DNA of 5,044 bases. Origin: an uncultured Eubacteriales bacterium. GTDB taxonomy: Bacteria; Bacillota; Clostridia; Lachnospirales; Bianqueaceae. The position numbers and the translations under genes are program-made. The notes under the pieces are model-generated. The model worked only from the letters and a program-made list of their open reading frames with translations. It had not been told where the DNA came from and made no database searches. The DNA lies in contig CACZPA010000225.1 in assembly GCA_902782895.1 (NCBI GenBank), positions 1 to 5,044 on the forward strand, written 5' to 3'. Positions 1 to 5,044 of the stretch are shown here, in pieces; within the stretch, counting starts at the first letter, position 1, and every line of letters begins with the position of its first letter.

Positions 1-1
1 G

Positions 2-664
2 CTGACCGACGCGATCCTCGGCAGAGAGGTTCCGTCGGGAGGACTGCCTGCTGACGTAGGCTGTATCGTTCATAACGCAGACACGATCGTTGCTATCTAC
101 CGAGCTATCCTGGAGGGACGTCCTCTGATGCGCCGTATCGTCACGATCGCCGGCGGCGCTATCGCACATTCCCATACCTTTAAGGTCAGGATCGGTACTT
201 CCGTCCGGGAGCTGGTGGAAGCAGCCGGCGGCATTACCGGAGAGCTTTCCAAGATTATCGCCGGCGGGCCGATGATGGGCTTCGCACAGGTCAGCCTGGA
301 TATCCCCGTTACCAAGAGTACGTCCGGCATTCTGCTGTTCACTCCGGAGCAGGATTTCTCCGGTCAGGAGTCTCCGTGCATCCGCTGCGGACGCTGTGTC
401 GCGGCCTGTCCGATTCATCTGATGCCCATGATGCTCAACCGTTACGCGCTCAACCGCGAATGGGAGCAGTTTGAGAAGTTCCACGGCATGGACTGCATTG
501 AATGCGGTTCCTGCGCGTTTGTATGCCCGGCCAAGCGCCATCTGACGCAGACGTTCAAGGCCGGTAAGAAGATCATCTCCGATGAGCGCAGGAAGAAACG
601 CGCTGCCGCGCAGGCAGCCGCTCAGGCCGCTCAGGAGAAGGCAGCACCCGCTGCCGGAAAGTGA
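2..664 (+). CDS. rnfC: RnfC, ferredoxin:NAD+ oxidoreductase subunit C (5' partial)
   Basis: The reading frame is open from base 2 and the true start lies upstream; 220 residues are visible of a protein usually about 440 long, so roughly the N-terminal half, with the NADH/FMN-binding domain, is missing. The visible part opens with a family-typical stretch (GGLPADVGCIVHNADT, then GRPLMRRIVTIAGG), followed by an SLBB-like region and the GGPMMG motif. Two CxxCxxCxxxCP motifs follow, at visible residues 126-136 (bases 377-409) and 165-175 (bases 494-526), each able to bind a [4Fe-4S] cluster. The C-terminus is a basic, Ala/Gln-rich tail. RnfC is the cytoplasmic subunit that passes electrons to NAD+. 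The ATG at 128 is internal, since the homology continues upstream without a break. The stop codon overlaps the rnfD ribosome binding site. The identification is firm from the motifs and from the rnfD-G-E-A-B genes downstream. Confidence 0.96.
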   Translation: MTDAILGREVPSGGLPADVGCIVHNADTIVAIYRAILEGRPLMRRIVTIAGGAIAHSHTFKVRIGTSVRELVEAAGGITGELSKIIAGGPMMGFAQVSLDIPVTKSTSGILLFTPEQDFSGQESPCIRCGRCVAACPIHLMPMMLNRYALNREWEQFEKFHGMDCIECGSCAFVCPAKRHLTQTFKAGKKIISDERRKKRAAAQAAAQAAQEKAAPAAGK

Positions 665-666
665 GG
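663..666 (+). promoter_or_regulatory. Ribosome binding site of rnfD
   Basis: GAGG lies five bases before the ATG at 672 and overlaps the rnfC stop codon (662-664). It fixes the rnfD start at 672 rather than at the in-frame ATG at 582, which lies inside rnfC and would add 30 residues, rich in Arg and Pro, that do not resemble RnfD. Confidence 0.75.
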
Positions 667-671
667 ACCCC

Positions 672-1607
672 ATGGCTGACGTACAGGAAAAGACCTTATA
701 TCATCTGTCGGTATCTCCTCATATCCGTTCCAAACAGACTACGACTTCCATTATGCTGGAGGTCATGCTGGCGCTCCTGCCTGCCGCTGTTTTCTCGGTA
801 TTCCATTTCGGCCCCCGCGTCCTTCTTGTCTATGCCTGCTGCATGGGCAGCGCGGTCCTGGCGGAGTGGGTCTGGCAGAAGCTTACGCATCAGGATATCA
901 CCATCAAGGACTGCAGCGCTATGGTTACCGGAATGCTGCTCGCGATGAACCTGCCGCCGGATATTCCGATCTGGATGGCGATCGTCGGATCCGCGTTCGC
1001 GATCATCATCGTCAAACAGATCTTCGGCGGAATCGGTGAGAACTTCATGAACCCCGCGCTGACGGCGCGCTGCTTCATGCTGGTATCCTGGTCTTCCGCG
1101 ATGACTTCTTTCGCGATCCACGGTGTCAGCTCCGCGACGCCTCTGACGATCTTAAAGACCGGAGAAGGGCAGCTGCCTTCGCTTCTGGATTGTTTCCTGG
1201 GCAATATCTCCGGCTGTATCGGCGAAACATCCGCGCTGCTGCTGATCCTCGGAGGGCTTTATCTGATCATCCGCGGCATCATCGACTGGATCGTTCCCGT
1301 AACTTATATTCTGACCGTTCTGGTGCTCGGATATGTATTCGGACGCAATGGTCTCTATGAGATCCTGACCGGCGGACTGATGCTCGGCGCGTTCTTCATG
1401 GCTACCGACTACACGACCACGCCCATGACCCATAAGGGACGTTTCTTCATGGGAATCGGCTGCGGCCTGATCACATCCATCATCCGCTGCTTCGGCGGTT
1501 ATCCTGAAGGCGTTTCCTTCTCGATCCTGCTGATGAACATTATCGTGCCGTTCATCGATAAGGTGACACTGCCCAGAATCTACGGGGAGGTGAAGACATC
1601 CAAATGA
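672..1607 (+). CDS. rnfD: RnfD, flavin-binding membrane subunit of the Rnf complex
   Basis: This 311-residue integral membrane protein is of the RnfD/NqrB family and carries a covalently bound FMN facing the outside of the membrane. It starts MADVQEKTLYHLSVSPHIRS; the SPHIRS motif is typical of the family. Hydrophobic segments lie at about residues 26-47, 50-70, 82-95, 99-118, 187-204, 206-224, 231-247, 256-275 and 281-298. Other conserved stretches are GGIGENFMNPALTAR (119-133) and ATDYTTTPMT (244-253). The expected flavin-attachment Thr is T156 (bases 1137-1139) in SSATPL. The motif is unusual: the Asp three residues before the first Ser is His150, and the Gly of SGAT is Ser154. The C-terminus overlaps the rnfG start by four bases (ATGA), suggesting coupled translation. 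The size and all-over match leave little doubt. Confidence 0.97.
   Translation: MADVQEKTLYHLSVSPHIRSKQTTTSIMLEVMLALLPAAVFSVFHFGPRVLLVYACCMGSAVLAEWVWQKLTHQDITIKDCSAMVTGMLLAMNLPPDIPIWMAIVGSAFAIIIVKQIFGGIGENFMNPALTARCFMLVSWSSAMTSFAIHGVSSATPLTILKTGEGQLPSLLDCFLGNISGCIGETSALLLILGGLYLIIRGIIDWIVPVTYILTVLVLGYVFGRNGLYEILTGGLMLGAFFMATDYTTTPMTHKGRFFMGIGCGLITSIIRCFGGYPEGVSFSILLMNIIVPFIDKVTLPRIYGEVKTSK
1586..1593 (+). promoter_or_regulatory. Ribosome binding site of rnfG, inside rnfD
   Basis: GGAGGTGA is a perfect eight-base Shine-Dalgarno sequence lying within the last codons of rnfD. It stands ten bases before the rnfG ATG at 1604, slightly further than the other sites in this operon (five to nine bases). 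It supports the overlapping start at 1604. Confidence 0.7.
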
Positions 1608-2194
1608 GTACGGATAATAAGAAAACACTGCGCGATGTATCGTCTCCTCTGAAGCTTGGACTGATTCTTCTGCTGATCGCGGGACTCATCGGTCTGATCC
1701 TCGGCGGAGCGTATTCGCTGACCAAGGACAGAATCGCTCTTGCCAAAGAAGCCGCCAATAAGGCCGCTTACGCGAAGGTTCTTCCGGCCGAAGCGGATGT
1801 TTCCGCTCTGGAGGAGGTTGCCGTCCCCGAGGAATACGCGGCTAATGTACTGGCAGCTTATAAGGCCGGTAATTCCGGCTACTGTCTGCAGGTTTCCGGC
1901 AAGGGCTATGGCGGAACCGTAATCGTAGCCGTTGGTCTGGATGCTTCCGGTGCCGTTAGCGGTATCGAGATCGTCGATCACTCCGAGACGCCCGGTCTTG
2001 GCGCGAACGCGACAAATGATTCCTTCCGGGGACAGTTCACCGGCGCGACCGGCCAGCTCACCGTTGTAAAAGGTGACGCCAAAGCCGGAGAGATCGCCGC
2101 GCTTTCCGGAGCGACCATTACATCCCGCTGCGTAACCGGCTGCGTGAATGCCGCGCTTGCCTATTATGCAGACGTTCTGAAAGGAGGGAACTGA
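1604..2194 (+). CDS. rnfG: RnfG, covalent-FMN subunit of the Rnf complex
   Basis: A 196-residue protein with one N-terminal membrane anchor (about residues 18-39) and an FMN-binding domain outside the cytoplasm, matching RnfG/NqrC in size and plan. Family landmarks are GYGGTVIVAVGLD (101-113), the HSETPGLGA stretch (126-134) and SGATITS (168-174). T171 (bases 2114-2116) is the expected phosphoester-linked flavin site, normally loaded by the flavin transferase ApbE, which is not in this window. Ala165 sits where the transferase consensus Dxx[ST]GAT has Asp. Cys176 and Cys180 follow just after the flavin site, where Ala is commonly seen. The start at 1604 overlaps the rnfD stop and has a strong ribosome binding site. 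RnfG is thought to relay electrons between the membrane iron-sulfur centre of RnfA/RnfE and RnfD. Confidence 0.96.
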   Translation: MSTDNKKTLRDVSSPLKLGLILLLIAGLIGLILGGAYSLTKDRIALAKEAANKAAYAKVLPAEADVSALEEVAVPEEYAANVLAAYKAGNSGYCLQVSGKGYGGTVIVAVGLDASGAVSGIEIVDHSETPGLGANATNDSFRGQFTGATGQLTVVKGDAKAGEIAALSGATITSRCVTGCVNAALAYYADVLKGGN

Positions 2195-2196
2195 AG

Positions 2197-2808
2197 ATGT
2201 CCAAACTGACAGCCGGACTGAAGCGCGGAATCCTGGATGAGAACCCGGTCTTCGTACAGGTTCTCGGTATGTGTCCGACGCTCGCGACTTCGACAGCCGC
2301 TATCAACGGAATCGGCATGGGCCTCTCCGTTACGGTCGTTCTGATGTGTTCCAACCTTCTGATTTCTCTGCTGCGCAACGTGATTCCCAACAAGATCCGT
2401 ATCCCGGCGTATATCGGTATTATCGCCGCGTTTGTTACGGTCGTGGATCTATTCCTGCAGGCATTCTTCTATGATTCGCTGTATAAGGCTCTTGGCCTTT
2501 ATATCCCTCTGATCGTTGTTAACTGCATCATTCTGGGAAGAGCAGAGGCATATGCTTCCAAAAACGATCCGGTCTCCGCGCTTTTTGACGGACTCGGCAA
2601 CGGTCTTGGATTCACCCTTGCTCTTACGATCCTCGGCGCGATCCGTGAATTTCTCGGCGCAGGCAGCATCTTTGGACTGCAGATTCTCCCGGAGAATATT
2701 CCTGCCATCATCATGATCATGGCGCCGGGCGGATTCATCGTTCTCGGAATTCTGCTTGCCGTTTTCACGCATCTCAAATCCAGACCCAGGAAGGAGAGTA
2801 AAGCATGA
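2197..2808 (+). CDS. rnfE: RnfE, membrane subunit of the Rnf complex
   Basis: A 203-residue hydrophobic protein of the RnfE/NqrD family. The N-terminus has the family pattern GLKRGILDENPVFVQVLGMC. Cys26 (in GMCPTLA) and Cys110 (in VVNCIILGRAEAYA) are the conserved cysteines which, with the matching pair in RnfA, hold an iron-sulfur centre inside the membrane. Hydrophobic segments lie at about residues 16-30, 36-60, 70-90, 98-114, 129-150 and 167-191; the tail after residue 192 is basic. RnfE and RnfA are paralogues of inverted topology, and the GMCPTLA motif here mirrors GICPFLG in RnfA. AAGGAGGG at 2181-2188 stands eight bases before the ATG, and only two bases separate the gene from rnfG. 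The last four bases overlap rnfA. Confidence 0.96.
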   Translation: MSKLTAGLKRGILDENPVFVQVLGMCPTLATSTAAINGIGMGLSVTVVLMCSNLLISLLRNVIPNKIRIPAYIGIIAAFVTVVDLFLQAFFYDSLYKALGLYIPLIVVNCIILGRAEAYASKNDPVSALFDGLGNGLGFTLALTILGAIREFLGAGSIFGLQILPENIPAIIMIMAPGGFIVLGILLAVFTHLKSRPRKESKA

Positions 2809-3377
2809 ATCTTCTGATTATTCTGATCAGCTCGATGCTGGTCAACAACTTCGTTCTCTCCCGGTTTCTCGGAATCTGTCCGTTCCTCGGCGTATCCAAG
2901 CGTACGGATACCGCGATGGGCATGGGACTGGCTGTCATCTTTGTCATCACGATTTCCTCCGCGTTTACGTATATGATCTATACGTTCCTGCTGGTGCCGC
3001 TCCATGTGGAATATCTGTATAATATCGCTTTCATCCTTGTGATCGCGGCGCTTGTACAGATGCTCGAGATGGTCATCCAGAAGGTAAGTCCTACGCTGTA
3101 TTCCGCGCTGGGTGTATACCTGCCGCTGATCACGACCAACTGCGCCGTTCTCGGTGTCGCGGTTCTGAACATGCAGGAAGGCTATAACCTGATCGAGTCC
3201 GTCGTCAACGGATTCGCGGCTTCCGCCGGTTTTGCGCTTGGAATCACGCTTTTCGCGGGCGTGCGGGAGAGGATCGCGGACAACCGCATTCTCCGCGCTA
3301 TGGAAGGTTTCCCGATCGCCATGATCTCCGCGGGACTGATGGCCATTGCTTTCTTCGGCTTCAAGGGCCTGATTTAA
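2805..3377 (+). CDS. rnfA: RnfA, membrane subunit of the Rnf complex
   Basis: A 190-residue protein with six hydrophobic segments (about residues 4-22, 35-64, 72-92, 101-123, 131-152 and 169-188), the usual size and topology of RnfA/NqrE. Diagnostic motifs are LVNNFVLSRFLGICPFLGVS (residues 12-31) with Cys25, and LPLITTNCAVLGVA with Cys113. These two cysteines face Cys26 and Cys110 of RnfE to hold the intramembrane iron-sulfur centre through which electrons cross the membrane. The C-terminal region has the conserved AGVRERI (151-157) followed by a final hydrophobic helix. The start overlaps the rnfE stop as ATGA, with AAGGAG at 2791-2796 eight bases ahead, so translation of the two partner subunits is probably coupled, fitting their one-to-one use. 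Confidence 0.97.
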   Translation: MNLLIILISSMLVNNFVLSRFLGICPFLGVSKRTDTAMGMGLAVIFVITISSAFTYMIYTFLLVPLHVEYLYNIAFILVIAALVQMLEMVIQKVSPTLYSALGVYLPLITTNCAVLGVAVLNMQEGYNLIESVVNGFAASAGFALGITLFAGVRERIADNRILRAMEGFPIAMISAGLMAIAFFGFKGLI

Positions 3378-3389
3378 GGAGGGTATTCC

Positions 3390-4205
3390 ATGGAAATTCT
3401 GACACCTTTTCTGCTGCTGGCAGGCCTGGGTATTCTTCTGGGTCTGGCTATAGGCTTAGTCGCCAAGAGATTCGAAGTACCACAGGATCCCAAATTCACA
3501 CAGATCCGTGAATCGCTGCCCGGCGCGAACTGCGGCGGATGCGGCTATGCAGGCTGCGACGCGTATGCCAAAGCGGTTCTGGAAGGCAAGGCGCCGCTGA
3601 CAAGCTGCGTGGTCGGCGGAGAGCCTGTATCCCGTACGATTGCCGGCATTATGGGCGTAGAACAGGATACGTTTGAAAAGAAAGTCGCGTTTGTCATGTG
3701 CTCCGGAGATACCTCCCATGCGCAGGATAAAATGCGCTATGATGGCGTACAGCATTGTCTGGAGGCATCCATGGTGCCCGGATCGGGTCCCAAGTCCTGC
3801 CCCTATGGATGTGTCGGCTTCGGCACCTGCGTAACGGCCTGCAAGTTCGACGCGATTCATGTAGAGAACCGTCTGGCGCATGTGGACGAAGATAAGTGCG
3901 TTGGCTGCGGCGCGTGTGCTGCTGTCTGCCCGAAGAATATCATCAAGATTATTCCGAAGTCCATGAAAGTACGCGTACAGTGCTCCGGTCAGGACAGAGG
4001 CAGAGATGTACGTCTCGTCTGCGAAGCCGGGTGTCTCGGATGCACGCTTTGCGTCCGTACCTGTCCTGAGAAGGCGATCTATATGGAAGGCAATGTAGCA
4101 CGTATCGATCCTTCCAAGTGTGTTGCCTGCGGTGCCTGTATCGCCAAGTGCCCGGCCAAGGTTATCCATATGGTCGGAGCCGAATCCGAAACTGCCGCGG
4201 ATTAA
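3390..4205 (+). CDS. rnfB: RnfB, multi-cluster ferredoxin-like subunit of the Rnf complex
   Basis: A 271-residue protein with one N-terminal membrane helix (about residues 4-25) and a cytoplasmic iron-sulfur region; it is thought to take electrons from reduced ferredoxin. It has 24 cysteines, enough for six [4Fe-4S] clusters, as in long clostridial RnfB and unlike the shorter proteobacterial form. The first motif, ANCGGCGYAGC, gives Cys48, 51 and 56, with Cys73 as fourth ligand. Cys104, 123, 137, 141, 147 and 151 follow, then ferredoxin motifs at 170-180, 215-225 and 244-254, plus Cys198 and 211. Residues 100-188 and 193-262 look like a tandem duplication. The ribosome binding site AAGGAGGG (3376-3383) overlaps the rnfA stop, six bases from the ATG. 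This is the last rnf gene. The acidic end, ESETAAD, follows the last motif closely. Confidence 0.97.
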   Translation: MEILTPFLLLAGLGILLGLAIGLVAKRFEVPQDPKFTQIRESLPGANCGGCGYAGCDAYAKAVLEGKAPLTSCVVGGEPVSRTIAGIMGVEQDTFEKKVAFVMCSGDTSHAQDKMRYDGVQHCLEASMVPGSGPKSCPYGCVGFGTCVTACKFDAIHVENRLAHVDEDKCVGCGACAAVCPKNIIKIIPKSMKVRVQCSGQDRGRDVRLVCEAGCLGCTLCVRTCPEKAIYMEGNVARIDPSKCVACGACIAKCPAKVIHMVGAESETAAD

Positions 4206-4229
4206 CAGATATAGAGAGGATTAACCGCG

Positions 4230-4487
4230 ATGGCACATACCAAACACAATAGTTTCTGGTTCTATCTGCTTTTCGTACTGATCGGATATGTTCTGGGACT
4301 TTTCCTTGCGGAAACGCTCGGATCCCTGGAAGGATTCAAATGGCTCGCGTTTGGAGCGGATTTCAAGCTGGGGCCGCTGGATCTGGATCTCGGATTCGTC
4401 GCGTTTACGATCGGACTGCGTTTCCGGATCACGATCGGTTCGATTATCGGTCTGATTATTTCACTTCTGATTCATCGTTTTATTTAA
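4230..4487 (+). CDS. Small membrane protein, DUF4321 family
   Basis: An 85-residue protein with membrane helices at about residues 9-29 and 66-83, and a weaker hydrophobic stretch at 53-63. The pattern GYVLGLFLAE near the start, the middle FKLGPLDLDLGFVAFTIGL and a final IGSIIGLIISLLIHR fit the DUF4321 family of Clostridia, whose function is unknown to me. The link is made from memory of the family pattern, not a search. GAGAGGA at 4214-4220 lies nine bases before the ATG. The gene follows rnfB by 24 bases with no terminator, so it may be co-transcribed with rnf. In Clostridia this family is often found beside radC, as here, which argues that it belongs to that neighbourhood rather than to the Rnf complex. 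Confidence 0.85.
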   Translation: MAHTKHNSFWFYLLFVLIGYVLGLFLAETLGSLEGFKWLAFGADFKLGPLDLDLGFVAFTIGLRFRITIGSIIGLIISLLIHRFI

Positions 4488-4499
4488 GACACTCCTGAT

Positions 4500-4513
4500 C
4501 TCCCGGAAGGGAG
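4500..4513 (+). promoter_or_regulatory. Ribosome binding site of radC within a small hairpin
   Basis: The Shine-Dalgarno sequence GGAAGGGAG (4505-4513) stands four bases before the radC ATG. CTCCC at 4500-4504 can pair with GGGAG at 4509-4513 around a GGAA loop, which is a GNRA-type tetraloop. ACTCC at 4491-4495 could instead pair with GGAGT at 4510-4514. Either pairing would cover the site. There is no T-run after it, so it is not an intrinsic terminator. The pairing is seen in the sequence; any effect on translation is inference. Confidence 0.45.
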
Positions 4514-4517
4514 TATT

Positions 4518-5044
4518 ATGGAAACAGAAAGAAACGCTTACACAATGAAGGATCTGCCCCCGGAAGCGCGTCCGTATGAGCGGATGTGGGAGAAGGGGAG
4601 CAGTGTCCTGTCCGACACGGAGCTTGTCGCGGTACTGCTGCGATCCGGACGTGTCGGAGAAACCGCGCTGCAAATGAGTGAACGGCTGCTGCATGCGGCG
4701 GGATCCGAGGAATCGACCGCGCTGCGCAGCCTGTTCTCGCTGTCTCCGCAGGAACTTGCCCGTTATGAAGGGATCGGCAAGGTGAAAGCTCTGCAGCTAT
4801 CCGCTGTAGGAGAGCTCGCCCGCAGGATCTCCGCCGGCAGGCTGCCGGAGAGCATCCGACTGGACAGTCCGTCCGTGATCGCGGAGCATTTCCGCGCACG
4901 GCTTGGCACTTCCGAGCAGGAACAGGTCTGGGGCATCTGGCTGGATACGCGTATGCGTTTTCTGGGAGAGACACAGATCTCGCTGGGAAGCGTTAACCAG
5001 GCGCTGATGAGTCCGCGGAATATTTTTCTCGAGGCTCTGCGGTA
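4518..5044 (+). CDS. radC: RadC family protein (UPF0758, JAB/MPN domain), 3' partial
   Basis: An open frame runs from ATG 4518 to the right edge, showing 175 of the usual 220-230 residues. The N-terminus has the RadC pattern MKDLPPEARPYERM (10-23) and LSDTELVAVLLRSG (31-44). A helix-hairpin-helix-like segment, YEGIGKVKALQLSAVGELA, follows at 83-101. The JAB/MPN domain begins near residue 116, with LDTRMRFLG and GSVNQALMSPRNIF. The HxHPSG metal-binding motif would lie just past the window, so catalytic competence cannot be judged. The function of RadC is uncertain; the old DNA-repair claim from E. coli was traced to recG. The start at 4518 is preferred over ATG 4545 because only 4518 has a ribosome binding site. 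The gap to the upstream gene is 30 bases, so read-through from the rnf operon is possible. Confidence 0.93.
   Translation, partial: METERNAYTMKDLPPEARPYERMWEKGSSVLSDTELVAVLLRSGRVGETALQMSERLLHAAGSEESTALRSLFSLSPQELARYEGIGKVKALQLSAVGELARRISAGRLPESIRLDSPSVIAEHFRARLGTSEQEQVWGIWLDTRMRFLGETQISLGSVNQALMSPRNIFLEALR

Noticed and set aside
128..130. ATG 128 as the true start of a short RnfC
   Set aside because: The frame is open to the left edge and the residues before this Met match the RnfC family, so the gene continues upstream.
582..671. A longer rnfD beginning at ATG 582
   Set aside because: The extra 30 residues are an out-of-frame reading of the rnfC tail, and the ATG at 672 has a ribosome binding site and the family-typical N-terminus.
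960..1020. Clustered GATC sites as a possible origin or methylation signal
   Set aside because: They come from frequent Ile ATC codons after G-ending codons and occur through all the genes, with no DnaA-box-like pattern.
1152..1628. A 158-codon minus-strand frame opposite rnfD
   Set aside because: Its composition is low in hydrophobic residues and rich in His, Gln and Asp, as expected for the reverse of a membrane-protein gene; no ribosome binding site or family match was seen.
3456..4169. A 237-codon open frame on the minus strand opposite rnfB
   Set aside because: It lies entirely across a gene with clear iron-sulfur motifs; Cys, Gly and Ala codons of rnfB read backwards rarely make stops. 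The product has no recognisable domain.
4488..4517. An intrinsic terminator between the DUF4321 gene and radC
   Set aside because: The hairpin is short and no T-run follows; it overlaps the radC ribosome binding site instead.
4516..4974. A 152-codon minus-strand frame opposite radC
   Set aside because: The product is rich in Arg, Pro, Cys and Ala without a domain, while the + strand encodes convincing RadC motifs over the same bases.

Overview
The window is a nearly complete rnf operon in the order rnfC-rnfD-rnfG-rnfE-rnfA-rnfB. It is followed by a small membrane protein of the DUF4321 family and the start of radC. All genes are on the + strand and tightly packed: two junctions are ATGA overlaps and the longest gap is about 30 bases. 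No RNA gene, mobile element, CRISPR array or convincing terminator was seen.

The likely source is an anaerobic bacterium of the Bacillota, class Clostridia. Three things point there: the CDGEAB gene order, an RnfB with 24 cysteines and a duplicated ferredoxin module, and the DUF4321-radC pair, which is typical of Clostridia. Base composition is moderately GC-rich (mid-50s percent by eye) with many C-ending codons, which suggests a GC-richer gut or sediment clostridial lineage. Genus cannot be told from this sequence.

Layout: bases 2-664 are the 3' half of rnfC (SLBB-like region, two 4Fe-4S motifs, Ala/Gln-rich tail). Bases 672-1607 are rnfD, 1604-2194 rnfG, 2197-2808 rnfE, 2805-3377 rnfA and 3390-4205 rnfB. 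Bases 4230-4487 are the DUF4321 protein, and from 4518 to the right edge runs radC, cut before its metal-binding motif.

From family knowledge, the six Rnf subunits form a membrane-bound ferredoxin:NAD+ oxidoreductase. RnfB accepts electrons from reduced ferredoxin. They pass through the membrane iron-sulfur centre between RnfA and RnfE and the covalent flavins of RnfG and RnfD to RnfC, which reduces NAD+. The reaction is coupled to Na+ or H+ export; which ion is used cannot be read from this window. DUF4321 and RadC have no known role in Rnf, and that junction probably marks the passage into a conserved chromosomal neighbourhood.

The system itself is well known. The details most worth checking are the non-canonical residues at the expected flavin-attachment motifs of RnfD and RnfG, two cysteines just after the RnfG flavin site, the duplicated 10-cysteine module of RnfB, and a small hairpin covering the radC ribosome binding site.
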